From Streptomyces albofaciens JCM 4342 (GTDB taxonomy: Bacteria; Actinomycetota; Actinomycetes; Streptomycetales; Streptomycetaceae), in contig NZ_PDCM01000001.1 in NCBI RefSeq assembly GCF_008634025.1, positions 862,501-926,500 of the forward strand: a stretch of 64,000 nucleotides of DNA, read 5' to 3'. Positions 47,559 through 56,112 of the stretch are shown here, one piece after another. The translations under genes were made by a program, and so were the position numbers. How positions within the stretch are numbered: position 1 is the first letter of the stretch; every line of letters starts with the position of its first letter. A model generated the notes under the pieces. It worked only from the letters and a program-made list of their open reading frames with translations. It was not told the DNA's origin and searched no databases.

Positions 47559-48414
47559 CCGGTACGTCCATGCGCTGCGTCCCGATGACCGCGAGCAGCC
47601 GCAGCGCCTCTTCCGACGGTGAGCCGGGCGCGGCGGTGTAGATGGCGACCCGTTGGTCCCGGTCGGCGATGTCCAGGACGTCGCAGCTGACGCTGACGGG
47701 GCCGACGAGCGGGTGCTCGAAGGTCTTGCAGAGGGTGGGCCGGGCGGCCACGTCGTGGGCGGCCCAGAGTCGGGCGAACTCCTCGCTCCCGGCGAGGAGT
47801 TCATCCACCAGGCCGGTCACCTCCGGAGAGTCGGGGTAGCGGGCCGCGGCGGCGCGCAGGTGCCGGGCCGCGGTCCGGGCGAACTCGTCCGCGTCCGATA
47901 CGCCGTACAGCCGTCGGCCGTCCTGGTGCGGGCCGAGGAAGGCGCGCCGGAGGAGGTTGCGGTCCCGGCGCGGCAGCGCGGAGAAGTCCTCCATCAGGGC
48001 GGCGGCCAAGTCGTTCCAGGCGATGACCTCGTACGTCGCCGACAGCACGATGGCCGCGGCCTCCGGCAGCCGCTTCAGCAGGTCGACGATGCTCTGCCGC
48101 ACCTCACGCGAAGGCCCCGGCGGGGGACCGGGCGGGGTGCCGGCGAGGTGGTGGAGGTGATCGCGCTCGGCGTCCGAGAGGCGCAGCGCGCGGGCGAGCT
48201 GGGCCAGCACCTCGCGGGAGGGGTGCGGAGCGCGGGCCTGCTCCAGCCGCGTGTAGTACTCGGTCGAGATGTACGCCAGCTGCGCCACCTCCTCGCGGCG
48301 CAGCCCCGGCGTGCGGCGGCGCGTCCCGGCGGGCAGCCCCACGTCGGCGGGCGTGATGCGCTCGCGCCTGCTGCGCAGAAAGCCGCCCAGTTCTTGTCGT
48401 ACTCGTCGATCCAC
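47542..48414 (-). CDS. MmyB-type helix-turn-helix transcriptional regulator
   Basis: 290 residues from GTG 48414 (VDRRVRQELGGFLRSRRERI); ATG 48447 adds 11 residues. The motif LGGFLRSRRERITPADVGLPAGTRRRTPGLRREEVAQLAYISTEYYTRLEQARAPHPS is the family's helix-turn-helix, and the C-terminal domain (AIVLSATYEVIAWNDLAAALMEDFSALPRRDRNLLRRAF) is the MmyB-like PAS/ligand-binding region, thought to bind fatty acids. Divergent from an SDR gene, a very common pairing in which the regulator controls the SDR. Confidence 0.93.
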   Translation of the reverse strand: MDRRVRQELGGFLRSRRERITPADVGLPAGTRRRTPGLRREEVAQLAYISTEYYTRLEQARAPHPSREVLAQLARALRLSDAERDHLHHLAGTPPGPPPGPSREVRQSIVDLLKRLPEAAAIVLSATYEVIAWNDLAAALMEDFSALPRRDRNLLRRAFLGPHQDGRRLYGVSDADEFARTAARHLRAAAARYPDSPEVTGLVDELLAGSEEFARLWAAHDVAARPTLCKTFEHPLVGPVSVSCDVLDIADRDQRVAIYTAAPGSPSEEALRLLAVIGTQRMDVPATPGT

Positions 48415-48444
48415 CCGACCAGTGTGCGTGGGCGTCGCACCGGC

Positions 48445-48471
48445 CATCCAGGTACTGCGGGTGCCTGGATG
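48445..48471. promoter_or_regulatory. Inverted repeat between MmyB-type regulator and SDR genes
   Basis: CATCCAGG (48445-48452) and CCTGGATG (48464-48471) are perfect 8-bp arms, 11 bp apart, in the 87-bp divergent gap. Likely operator of the regulator. Confidence 0.6.
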
Positions 48472-48501
48472 AGCGGAGCGGCTGCTTGGAGGCTCATCGG
48501 C

Positions 48502-49458
48502 ATGAACGACACACCGGCCGTGGCCGCCACTTCCACGCCCAGCACTCCCGCAGGTAGCGCTCCCGCACCCAGCGCTTCTGCCCGTAGCGCTCCCGCACCC
48601 AGGACTCCCGCAGGTAGCACTCCCGTGCCCAGCGCTTCCGCAGGTAGCACTTCCGGACCCAGCACTTCCGCCCGTAGCACTCCCGCGCCCGCCACGACCG
48701 TGGGCCTGCTCGCCGACAAGGTCGCCTTCATCACCGGTGCCGGGCGGGGCATCGGCGCCGCCGCGGCGCGGCTGTTCGCCCGGGAGGGTGCCCGGGTGCT
48801 CCTCGCGGCACGCACCGAGCACCAGCTCAAGGCGGTGACCGAGGAGATCCGGGCGGCCGGCGGCACCGCGGATTACGTGGTGTGCGACCTGGCCGACCCG
48901 ACGAGTGTCCAGGCCGCCGTCGACCGGTGCGTGCGGCTGTACGGCCGGCTCGACGTGGCCTTCAACAACGGCGCCACCGGCCAGCCGCCCGGCCCGATGG
49001 ACCAGATGTCGGAGGCCGACTTCGACCACGTCTGCGCCGTCAACCTCAAGGGCCCGTGGCTCGCCATGACCGCCGAGATCGCCGCCATCCGCGCCACCGC
49101 GCGGCGCGGGGCCATCGTCAACACCTCCAGCGTCGGCAGCCTGATGGGCAACCCCGAGCTGCCCGCGTACGGCGCCGCGAAGCGGGCGGTCAACAGCCTC
49201 ACCGAGACGGCGGCCGTCACGTACGGCCCGGAGGACATCCGCGTCAACGCCATCGCGCCCGGCACCACACTCACCGAGATGCTGCACGAGTGGGACGAGA
49301 AGTCTCCCGGCACCATCGAGCAGCTCAACGCCCTCACCCCGCTCGGCCGCGCCGCCGACCCGGAAGAGATCGCCCAGGCCGCGGCCTGGCTCCTCAGCGA
49401 CCGCTCCTCCTACGTCACCGGGACGGTCCTCCGGGTGGATGGGGGGATGCGGGCCTGA
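48502..49458 (+). CDS. SDR family oxidoreductase with repeat-expanded N-terminus
   Basis: 318 residues; GGAGG before ATG 48502. The Rossmann fold starts only at about residue 70 (LLADKVAFITGAGRGIGAAAARLFAREGARVLLAAR), followed by the NNGA motif, Ser in NTSSVGS, and the catalytic Tyr/Lys in PAYGAAKRAVNSLTE. The extra N-terminus consists of ten pentapeptides (STPAG, SAPAP, SASAR types) coded by exact 15-bp units, and would be disordered. Core length (about 250) is normal. It is an NAD(P)-dependent dehydrogenase, probably controlled by the divergent MmyB-type regulator. Confidence 0.93.
   Translation: MNDTPAVAATSTPSTPAGSAPAPSASARSAPAPRTPAGSTPVPSASAGSTSGPSTSARSTPAPATTVGLLADKVAFITGAGRGIGAAAARLFAREGARVLLAARTEHQLKAVTEEIRAAGGTADYVVCDLADPTSVQAAVDRCVRLYGRLDVAFNNGATGQPPGPMDQMSEADFDHVCAVNLKGPWLAMTAEIAAIRATARRGAIVNTSSVGSLMGNPELPAYGAAKRAVNSLTETAAVTYGPEDIRVNAIAPGTTLTEMLHEWDEKSPGTIEQLNALTPLGRAADPEEIAQAAAWLLSDRSSYVTGTVLRVDGGMRA
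48541..48690 (+). repeat. 15-bp tandem repeat, 10 copies, in the SDR gene
   Basis: Units like agcgctcccgcaccc, in frame, encode Ser/Thr/Ala/Pro pentapeptides before the Rossmann fold. Confidence 0.9.
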
Positions 49459-49502
49459 GGGGGCTCCACGGCGGGGAGGCCCCGGCCGGCCCCGGGCGCT
49501 CT

Positions 49503-49535
49503 GTACGGGGCCGTACGATCCGGCCGACCCCGTAC
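49503..49535. terminator. Bidirectional terminator between SDR and recQ
   Basis: GTACGGGG (49503-49510) pairs with CCCCGTAC (49528-49535); it lies between the converging 3' ends. Confidence 0.6.
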
Positions 49536-49615
49536 GCTCCGTACGCGCGCCCGACGGCCGCTTCCTCGTCCTCCTCGGTCGCCTGGCCCTTCCTCCTCGG
49601 CCACCCGGCCCGCGG

Positions 49616-51784
49616 TCACTCCTCCTCGAACGGCGGCTCCCCCCAGTCCGGCTCGTCCCAGCCCAGCTCATCGCTGAACGCGGAACCCGGGTTTTCGGCG
49701 GCCGCGCCCGTGCCCGACGTGCCCGTGCCCGACGCGAACGTGGCGGCCGCGCCCGTGCCCGGCCTGCCCGTGGCGGGAGCACCCCCGGGCGGCGCGCCTC
49801 CAGCCGGATGGCCTCCAGCCGGATGGCCTCCGGCCGGGTCGCCTCCGGCCGGGTCGCCTCCAGCCGGGGCGCCCCCAGCCGGGTCGCCCGAGGCAGGCGC
49901 GTCCGCAGCCGACGCACCCTGCCCCGCCAGCACGTCCAGGATCTGCTCGCCGTACTTCGCCAGCTTGTTCTCGCCCACGCCGCTCACCGCGCCGAGCGCA
50001 GCCAGGCTCGCCGGGCGGGCCGTGGCGATCTCGCGCAGCGTGGCGTCGTGGAAGATCACGTACGCCGGTACGCCCTGTTCCTTGGCCGTACGCGCCCGCC
50101 AGGCCCGCAGCTCCTCGAAGACCGGCACGGCTTCCTCCGGCAGGTCCACGGGAGCCGCGCGCCGCCCCTTGGCCGCCTTCGCTGCCTTCGCGGCCTTGGC
50201 CGTCTTCTCCGGCTCGCGCCGCATCGGCACCTTGCGCTGCCCCCGCAGCACCTCACCGCTCTCCTCGGTGAGCACCAGCGTGCCGTAGTCGCCCTCGACC
50301 GCGAGCAGCCGCTGCGCCAGCAACTGCCGTATCACGCCCCGCCATTCGGCCTCGCGCAGATCGCTGCCGATCCCGAAGACGCTCAGCGCGTCATGATCGA
50401 ACTGGATGACCTTCGCGGTCTTCTTCCCCAGCAGGATGTCGATGATCTGCCCGGCGCCGAACTTCTGCCGCCGCTCCCGCTGCAACCGCACCACCGTGGA
50501 GAGCAGCTTCTGCGCGGGAACCGTGCCGTCCCACGTCTGCGGCGGCGTCAGGCACGTGTCGCAGTTCCCGCACGGGCCGCTCTCCTGGCCGAAGTACGCG
50601 AGCAGCCGCACCCGCCGGCACTCCACCGTCTCGCACAGCGCCAGCATCGCGTCGAGGTGCGCCGACAGCCGCCTGCGGTGGGCGTCGTCCCCCTCCGACC
50701 CGTCGATCATCTTGCGCTGCTGGACCACGTCCTGGAGCCCGTAGGCCAGCCACGCCGTGGACGGCTGGCCGTCCCGCCCCGCGCGCCCCGTTTCCTGGTA
50801 ATAGCCCTCCACCGATTTCGGCAGGTCAAGGTGGGCCACGAACCGGACGTCCGGCTTGTCGATGCCCATCCCGAACGCGATGGTGGCGACGACCACCACC
50901 CCGTCCTCCCGCAGAAATCGGGCCTGGTGTTCCGCGCGCGTCCGCGCTTCCAGCCCGGCGTGATACGGGAGCGCGGTGATCCCGTTCTGCACCAGGAATT
51001 CGGCGGTCTTTTCCACCGAAGCGCGCGAGAGGCAGTACACGATTCCCGCGTCACCGGCGTGCTCGGTACGCAGCAATTCCAGCAGCTGCTTCTTCGGGTC
51101 GCTCTTTCCGTCGATACGGTACTGAATGTTCGGCCGGTCGAAACTGGCCACGAAATGCCGGGCACTCTCCATGCCGAGCCGTGTGGTGATCTCCCGGTGG
51201 GTGGCCTCCGTGGCCGTCGCCGTCAGCGCCATCCGGGGCACCTCGGGCCACCGCTCGCGCAGCATCGACAGGGCCAGGTAGTCCGGCCGGAAGTCGTGGC
51301 CCCACTGCGCGACACAGTGCGCCTCGTCGATCGCGAACAGGGAGATCTTGCCCCGGTCCAGCAGGCTCAGCGTCTGCTCCACGCGCAGCCGCTCCGGCGC
51401 CAGATACAGCAGATCCAGCTCCCCGGAAAGGAACTCGGCCTCCACCAGCCGCCGCTCCTCGAAGTCCTGCGTGGAGTTGAGGAACCCGGCCCGGACCCCA
51501 AGCGCCCGCAGCGCGTCGACCTGGTCCTGCATCAGCGCGATCAGCGGGGAGACCACCACCCCGACCCCGGGCCGCACCAGTGCCGGAATCTGGTAGCAGA
51601 GGGATTTCCCGCCGCCGGTCGGCATCAGTACGACCGCGTCGCCACCCGCTATGACGTGCTCAATGATCGTCTGCTGTTCCCCGCGGAACGCGTCGTAACC
51701 GAATACCCGCCGCAGCACGTCCACCGCGCCACTGGCGTCGTCCACCGTTTCCCCGGCCCCGGGAGCCATCTCCACCTCGCTCAT
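49616..51784 (-). CDS. recQ: ATP-dependent DNA helicase RecQ with repeat tail
   Basis: 722 residues. Walker [10 protein letters not shown] (53-61), DEAH box (153-156) in [19 protein letters not shown], motif VI region [15 protein letters not shown], and the RQC zinc-binding Cys set ([23 protein letters not shown]) followed by winged-helix and HRDC domains ([16 protein letters not shown]). It unwinds DNA 3' to 5' in recombination and repair. The C-terminus carries a Gly/Ala/Pro/Asp pentapeptide array ([10 protein letters not shown]) and an acidic end. ATG 51784 is used; ATG 51769 is possible. A perfect DnaA-box 9-mer lies about 40 bp upstream. Confidence 0.97.
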   Translation of the reverse strand: MSEVEMAPGAGETVDDASGAVDVLRRVFGYDAFRGEQQTIIEHVIAGGDAVVLMPTGGGKSLCYQIPALVRPGVGVVVSPLIALMQDQVDALRALGVRAGFLNSTQDFEERRLVEAEFLSGELDLLYLAPERLRVEQTLSLLDRGKISLFAIDEAHCVAQWGHDFRPDYLALSMLRERWPEVPRMALTATATEATHREITTRLGMESARHFVASFDRPNIQYRIDGKSDPKKQLLELLRTEHAGDAGIVYCLSRASVEKTAEFLVQNGITALPYHAGLEARTRAEHQARFLREDGVVVVATIAFGMGIDKPDVRFVAHLDLPKSVEGYYQETGRAGRDGQPSTAWLAYGLQDVVQQRKMIDGSEGDDAHRRRLSAHLDAMLALCETVECRRVRLLAYFGQESGPCGNCDTCLTPPQTWDGTVPAQKLLSTVVRLQRERRQKFGAGQIIDILLGKKTAKVIQFDHDALSVFGIGSDLREAEWRGVIRQLLAQRLLAVEGDYGTLVLTEESGEVLRGQRKVPMRREPEKTAKAAKAAKAAKGRRAAPVDLPEEAVPVFEELRAWRARTAKEQGVPAYVIFHDATLREIATARPASLAALGAVSGVGENKLAKYGEQILDVLAGQGASAADAPASGDPAGGAPAGGDPAGGDPAGGHPAGGHPAGGAPPGGAPATGRPGTGAAATFASGTGTSGTGAAAENPGSAFSDELGWDEPDWGEPPFEEE
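49776..49888 (-). repeat. 15-bp tandem repeat, 7-8 copies, at the recQ 3' end
   Basis: Units like ggatggcctccagcc (plus strand) encode xPAGG pentapeptides after the HRDC domain. Confidence 0.88.
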
Positions 51785-52185
51785 GCCAGCAGCGTACGAG
51801 CTATCCCGCCACCCGCGCTCAAGCCTGTGGATAACTCGGCGCGGGACCGGCCGCCTCTGCTACTCCCGCGCTACTCCCGCACAGCTCGCACGGCCGGCGG
51901 GGCGCCGCGCCGCCCTGGCAACCCCGTACAACGAAATCCACCACCCAGCCGTCTCACAAGACGACGAGGAAGACCACATAACGCCATGCGTGATTCCGGC
52001 AACACTCCGCCCCCGTCCGGCAGCACTCCGCCCCTGGCCGCACTCCGCCACCCCCGGGCCGCACTCCGCCCCCGCCGTGCCCCGCACCTCTCCGGCACAG
52101 AGCCCCAGCCCTCGACGCACACGACCGGCCCCCACCGCCGAACCACCGGCCCCTACCGCCGAACCTTCGACGTACGGAGAACTCC
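51785..52185. other. Gene-free region between recQ and the DUF4232 gene
   Basis: It holds the divergent promoters, one DnaA-box-like 9-mer (TTATCCACA on the minus strand, 51826-51834), and a GC-rich stretch with actccgccccc-type repeats of about 20 bp (51990-52090), a period not divisible by three. Open frames here lack codon bias. Confidence 0.5.
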
Positions 52186-52731
52186 ATGCGCTTCCACCGG
52201 CCTGCCTGCTCCCGTCCCCGCCCGGCCGTGACCAGCACGGCTGCCCTCTTCACCAGCACAGCCGCTGCCCTGGTTGCCCTCACCTCCCTCACGACCGCTA
52301 CTGCCTCAGCGACCACTCCCGCGACTTCAGCCACTCGCCCCTGCCCCGAATCCGCCCTGAAGATCACCGCGTCCGCCCTCACCCCTCAGCACCCCGATGT
52401 CCTGCGCATCAGCGCCACCAATCGCACCACCACCCCCTGCGTCATCGACCGCATCCCCACCGTGACCTTTGGTGACCTGGACGGCGCTGCGCAGCCCGAC
52501 CCGCCCACCGAGAGCGCCCCGTACCGCCTCGCTCCGGGTGCCACCGCGTACGCGACGGTCCGTACGGTCACCGGCCGACCGTCCCCGTCCACCCGTACCG
52601 TCGACTACATCACCGTCGCCGCCGACCCCGCCCACCACGGCCGCCGCTTCGATGCCGCGGCCCTGGGCGCGCCCACCGGTATCCGCGTCTGGTCGCCGAC
52701 CACGACCTGGTGGCGCCCGTCCGCCGGCTGA
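52186..52731 (+). CDS. DUF4232 domain-containing secreted protein
   Basis: 181 residues with GGAGAAC before the ATG. A long signal peptide (TSTAALFTSTAAALVALTSLTTATASA) precedes the DUF4232 domain: LKITASALTPQHPDVLRISATNRTTTPCVIDRIPTVTFGDLDG, with a paired Cys (RPCPES and PCVID) as usual for the family. DUF4232 proteins are exported or lipid-linked beta-sandwich proteins of unknown function common in streptomycetes; this copy lacks a lipobox. Confidence 0.88.
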   Translation: MRFHRPACSRPRPAVTSTAALFTSTAAALVALTSLTTATASATTPATSATRPCPESALKITASALTPQHPDVLRISATNRTTTPCVIDRIPTVTFGDLDGAAQPDPPTESAPYRLAPGATAYATVRTVTGRPSPSTRTVDYITVAADPAHHGRRFDAAALGAPTGIRVWSPTTTWWRPSAG

Positions 52732-52836
52732 TCAGGCCGGCGCCGCACGGTCGACGCGCACCCCAACTGACCTACCTAGGGGGCGGGTTACTCCGAACCG
52801 CCCGCCCCCGCCCCCGTCATCGGCCAAAGTGAGCGC

Positions 52837-53121
52837 ATGAGCCTCACGACCGCCGGCGAGCCGCCGGGCCCCGTGCGTTTCTTCCTGCTGTGCGACCGCA
52901 TGGGCTGCGACGCTCGCGCCGTCCTCGACCTGGTCGTCGCCGACCCGCCGCCGGATATCGAGACGGACCTCTTCGGCCACCTTCTGCACAGCGCCAAAAC
53001 GGCGGCCCCCCGTATCGCCGACATGGGCTGGACGTACTACCAGGGCGACGGCTACTGGTGCCCGCGCTGTTCCACCCCGCGCTCCCAGCGCCCCCGGCGA
53101 GGCCGCACCCGCTCGTCCTGA
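52837..53121 (+). CDS. Small zinc-ribbon-like hypothetical protein
   Basis: 94 residues. Two Cys pairs, FFLLCDRMGCDARAVL and GYWCPRCSTPR, suggest a zinc ribbon that spans the protein. A basic tail (SQRPRRGRTRSS) follows. Such small proteins are frequent in streptomycetes and have no fixed function. The region downstream (53122-53350) holds non-triplet C/T-rich repeats of 16-17 bp and a promoter for the sigma-factor operon. Confidence 0.7.
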   Translation: MSLTTAGEPPGPVRFFLLCDRMGCDARAVLDLVVADPPPDIETDLFGHLLHSAKTAAPRIADMGWTYYQGDGYWCPRCSTPRSQRPRRGRTRSS

Positions 53122-53350
53122 CCTCCGGACCTCCTGGCCTCCGGACCCTCCTGGCCTCCGCATCTCCCGGACTCCGGACCACCGCCTCGAACAAGAGTAA
53201 CTGGCTGGTAGCACTCCGTAAGATTTTGCCATCTTTCCTTGCACGCTTGAGCACTCCTGAACGCTATTGCGGGCAGAGAGCTCGCACTGGCTCTCCGGTG
53301 CCGGGACGAGCAGGCACCGTCCATCCCCAACCGGAGGGACCGAGGGCCTC

Positions 53351-53764
53351 GTGAACCTTGATCTCGTACGTGACTGGGCCGTGGCCGCCATCGCGGTCCG
53401 CGTGTTCAGCGCCGACATACGGATGCTGCTGCGCCGCCTCGCCGCAGCCCAGGTACTGGCGGGCGTCTCCGAACTCACGCGCACGGGTACGGAAACCCGC
53501 ACCGGCACGGAAACCCGCACCGGCACGGGAGCCCGCACCGGCACCGGCGCCCAAGAACGCCTCCGTGCCCGTGCTCGCACCAGTAGCCGCGGCCGTACCC
53601 GCGCGGCTACGCACGCCGACGCTCCCGCCCGCCAGGCGCGCGACTACGGCACTCCGTACGGCAGCCCGCACGGCTCGCCGTACACCCCGCCGTACGCCTC
53701 GCCATACGGGAGCCTCCCGTACGGTCCCCAGCGCGATCACGACCTCCAGGAGGGCGAGCGCTGA
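53351..53764 (+). CDS. Small hypothetical protein at the head of an ECF sigma operon
   Basis: 137 residues from GTG 53351 with CGGAGGG upstream. The conserved part is short: VNLDLVRDWAVAAIAVRVFSADIRMLLRRLAAAQVL, a likely amphipathic helix pair. Then come TGTETR repeats (18-bp units at 53480-53548) and a Gly/Ser/Pro/Tyr tail (TPYGSPHGSPY). The stop overlaps the sigma factor ATG (TGATG), so the genes are coupled. It may regulate the sigma factor, but no anti-sigma motif is recognised. Confidence 0.72.
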   Translation: MNLDLVRDWAVAAIAVRVFSADIRMLLRRLAAAQVLAGVSELTRTGTETRTGTETRTGTGARTGTGAQERLRARARTSSRGRTRAATHADAPARQARDYGTPYGSPHGSPYTPPYASPYGSLPYGPQRDHDLQEGER

Positions 53765-54498
53765 TGTCCGAACGCGAGCCGAGCGCCGACCGCGACCCGC
53801 GGCCCGGCCAGACCCGGGTCCCTCACAGGTCCGTCGCCCGTATGCCCCGACCCGCCTCCACCACCGGCCCCCAGAAGTATCCTTTCAGCGCACCCAGCGC
53901 ACCCAGCGCACCCAGCACGCCGGAAACGGCCGGCACGCCGGTGAAACCTGGCGGCCCCAGCCTCCCCGCCCTCGGCCTGCCCGCCGACTTCCGCGCCTTC
54001 CACCAGCTCTACCGCGCGGGCTACATCCGGTACGCCGAACTCCACCTGGGGTCCCGCGCGGACGCGGAGGAAGCCGTTGACCTGGCCTTCGAACAACTCA
54101 TGCTCGCCTGGCAGACCGTTCTGCGGCAGCCGGTCCCCGAGGCGTACGCCTGGCGCGTGGTGAAGAACCGCACCATCGACCACGCCAGGGCCCGCGGCCG
54201 CCGCCCGGTCGTCGTCGACGTGGCCGCCTTCGAAACCCTCTCCCTGCGCCACGCGCTCGACCCGATAAGCGAGTTGGAGGAGTCCCTCACCCTCTACCAG
54301 GCCATCGGCGCGCTGCCCGAGCGTCAGCGGGACGTCATGCTGCTGCGTTACGCCCTCGGATACGCCACCAAGGAAACGGCGCGCCTCATGGGCATCACCG
54401 AGGCCGGTGTCCGCTCGACCATCCGCCACGCGCTCCGCCGACTGCGCCAGGCGTTCGGCCTGGAGGAAGGGGAAGACGATGCCCGCCTTGCCGAATGA
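53764..54498 (+). CDS. ECF-type RNA polymerase sigma factor
   Basis: 244 residues. A Pro/Ser/Thr-rich N-terminus with an APS tripeptide repeat (9-bp units near 53888) covers about 60 residues. Region 2 follows (DFRAFHQLYRAGYIRYAELHLGSRADAEEAVDLAFEQLMLAW, then YAWRVVKNRTIDHARARG) and region 4 (ALPERQRDVMLLRYALGYATKETARLMGITEAGVRSTIRHALRRLR). These bind the -10 and -35 elements. Length is above the usual 170-200 because of the head. It is sandwiched between two coupled genes of unknown function. Confidence 0.92.
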   Translation: MSEREPSADRDPRPGQTRVPHRSVARMPRPASTTGPQKYPFSAPSAPSAPSTPETAGTPVKPGGPSLPALGLPADFRAFHQLYRAGYIRYAELHLGSRADAEEAVDLAFEQLMLAWQTVLRQPVPEAYAWRVVKNRTIDHARARGRRPVVVDVAAFETLSLRHALDPISELEESLTLYQAIGALPERQRDVMLLRYALGYATKETARLMGITEAGVRSTIRHALRRLRQAFGLEEGEDDARLAE

Positions 54499-55246
54499 CC
54501 TCGACCGCCTCCTGGCCAAGGCCCGCCTCGACACAGCTCCGTACACAGAACGCGAAGTAGCCGCGGCCGAAGCCCGGTTGGCCGCCCGCGTCACCGACCG
54601 CGTCCTGCACGGCGCCCTGTCCTTCGACGCCGCCATACAGGCCCGTGTGGAAGCGGCCCTGGGCCGCGACCGCACCACCGGCGAACGCGGTGACCCCTAC
54701 GACTACGCACAACGCCAGATGCACGACGCCGCCCAGGACCTCCAACGCCTCTGCGCCCTCGTCGTCGGCGAACCCGACGCCCTCCACCAGATGTCCGTCT
54801 TCATCGGCGGCCGCCTCCTCGAACCCGACGGCGCACGCGTACTGGCCTGCGTCCTCCACCTGGCGGGCCGGGAGGACTCCGCCCGCTTCTGGTGGCAGTA
54901 CGCCGCCGGCGCCGGCGACACCTCCTCCGCCTACTGCCTCTACCTGCACCACCTCTCCCTCGCCGAGGTCGGCGAGGCCCACTGGTGGCACGCCCACGCC
55001 GACCCGGACCGTCCCGCCCGCACCCGCCCCTCGGCCGACGCCTACGACCTGGTCATCTCCTGGGCCGTACGCCTCGAAACAGCCCGGGGCTTCGCCCCAC
55101 CCCCACCCCGCACCACCGCCGCCGCCGTACTCGGCTACGTCTCCAAAGCCATCCAATTCACCGACAACCCGGACCTCGACCTACCCCTCCCCCCGGCCGG
55201 CTTCGCGGAACACATAGCGCAACTCACCACATCGAACCGGGGCTGA
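54479..55246 (+). CDS. Hypothetical protein coupled to the ECF sigma factor
   Basis: 255 residues from ATG 54479; it overlaps the sigma gene by 20 bp. PALPNDLDRLLAKARLDTAPYTEREVAAAEARLAARV opens the protein; the middle is helical, with HWWHAHADP and DTSSAYCLYLHHLSLAEVG that resemble a SEL1/TPR-like helical domain. No membrane helix. Proteins of this type are co-encoded with ECF sigma factors in streptomycetes and may control them, but the mechanism is unknown. Confidence 0.8.
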   Translation: MPALPNDLDRLLAKARLDTAPYTEREVAAAEARLAARVTDRVLHGALSFDAAIQARVEAALGRDRTTGERGDPYDYAQRQMHDAAQDLQRLCALVVGEPDALHQMSVFIGGRLLEPDGARVLACVLHLAGREDSARFWWQYAAGAGDTSSAYCLYLHHLSLAEVGEAHWWHAHADPDRPARTRPSADAYDLVISWAVRLETARGFAPPPPRTTAAAVLGYVSKAIQFTDNPDLDLPLPPAGFAEHIAQLTTSNRG

Positions 55247-55331
55247 CGGCGATAACCACACGCGGACAGCCGCCCCGGTCCACGGCACGTCCGAAGACCG
55301 AGCAGGCCACCGCCACGGCCACCAGCGCCCG

Positions 55332-55667
55332 CTACCCCAACTCCCGCCGAACCAACACCCGAGCAAACGGCTCCCCAGTGGCCCGCGCCCAAGCCATCCG
55401 CTCCCGCACCTCCGCGAGCGTCCGAGGCCGATAACCGGGCCCACCACAACAACTCTTGTGAAACCGAACCCCGGCATTCAGCAACACGGAAAGCACCCGC
55501 CAGCCGGCGACGTCCCGCCTCTTGGGCGCCGCGAAGGCAGACCCGACGTGAATGAGCGGCTCAGCACACCGAGGACAGACCCGGCCGTGGTCGTGGCGGC
55601 CGGGGTGGGACTGCTTGTAGGAGGCTCGGCAGGGGAGGCAGACGTAAGAGGTCTTCGCGGGGGGCAT
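55332..55667 (-). CDS. Small zinc-ribbon protein
   Basis: 111 residues. YVCLPCRASYKQSHPGRHDHGRVCPRCAEPLIHVG holds two CxxC pairs of a zinc ribbon; a second short region follows, FHKSCCGGPGYRPRTLAEVRERMAWARATG. No Shine-Dalgarno is visible before ATG 55667. Single-domain deaza-type zinc ribbons are common and of unknown role in actinobacteria. Convergent with the sigma-operon gene, 85-bp gap. Confidence 0.8.
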   Translation of the reverse strand: MPPAKTSYVCLPCRASYKQSHPGRHDHGRVCPRCAEPLIHVGSAFAAPKRRDVAGWRVLSVLLNAGVRFHKSCCGGPGYRPRTLAEVRERMAWARATGEPFARVLVRRELG

Positions 55668-55739
55668 GGGGCGAGGGTAGAGCCGCGGAAACCCGGATAC
55701 GACGTATTTAAAGGAAGCCCGTTCTGGTAGGGGTCCGTG

Positions 55740-55810
55740 CTGACCGATTCACTTGGACTCCATGCTCCGTAAGAGCTGACCGATTCACTGGGCCCCATGC
55801 CCCGCAAGAG
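55740..55810. repeat. 36/35-bp tandem duplication near tRNA-Arg
   Basis: ctgaccgattcact begins each copy (55740-55775 and 55776-55810), ending ccgcaagag or ccgtaagag. About 80% identical. It lies just beyond the tRNA terminator. Too short and too isolated to call an att pair. Confidence 0.6.
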
Positions 55811-55813
55811 ACG

Positions 55814-55847
55814 GAGACCCCGCCGCCCAATCGGACGGCAGGGCCTC
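55814..55847 (-). terminator. Terminator of tRNA-Arg
   Basis: GAGGCCCTGCCGTCC pairs imperfectly with GGGCGGCGGGGTCTC (minus strand), 18 nt after the tRNA 3' end. Confidence 0.7.
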
Positions 55848-55865
55848 TGACCTGCTCTTTCTCTG

Positions 55866-55938
55866 TGCCCCCGGCAGGATTCGAACCTGCGACACCCGCT
55901 TTAGGAGAGCGGTGCTCTATCCCCTGAGCTACGGAGGC
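55866..55938 (-). tRNA. tRNA-Arg (anticodon CCT)
   Basis: 73 nt on the minus strand. The acceptor strands GCCTCCG and CGGGGGC pair (one G-U); the D arm has AGCTCAGGGGATAGAGC. The anticodon loop is CTCCTAA with stem CCGCT/AGCGG, giving anticodon CCT. The T arm holds GGTTCGAATCC. CCA is not encoded. Confidence 0.97.
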
Positions 55939-56030
55939 GGGGAATGGCCGGCGCCTGGTGGGGCGCGGGCGGGCTGCTGGTGGGCAGCTTTGGACAGGGT
56001 AGCGGATGTGGGGGCGGGGGTGGGGACGGG

Positions 56031-56067
56031 CCGGGCCCCGAAGGTTGTGGAGGCCTTCGGGGCCCGG
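56031..56067 (-). terminator. Terminator of the SulP/carbonic anhydrase operon
   Basis: GGGCCCCGAAGG (56033-56044) pairs perfectly with CCTTCGGGGCCC (56054-56065), 46 nt past the SulP stop. Confidence 0.8.
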
Positions 56068-56112
56068 AGGGGAGTGGGCGCCCGGTGATCATCAGGCGCC
56101 GTGCACGGGCCC

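Noticed and set aside
51785..52185. Replication origin
   Set aside because: Only one DnaA box, and no dnaA/dnaN neighbours or AT-rich unwinding element.
55740..55938. Integrative element at tRNA-Arg
   Set aside because: No integrase, excisionase or transfer gene, and no second copy of the tRNA 3' end in the window.
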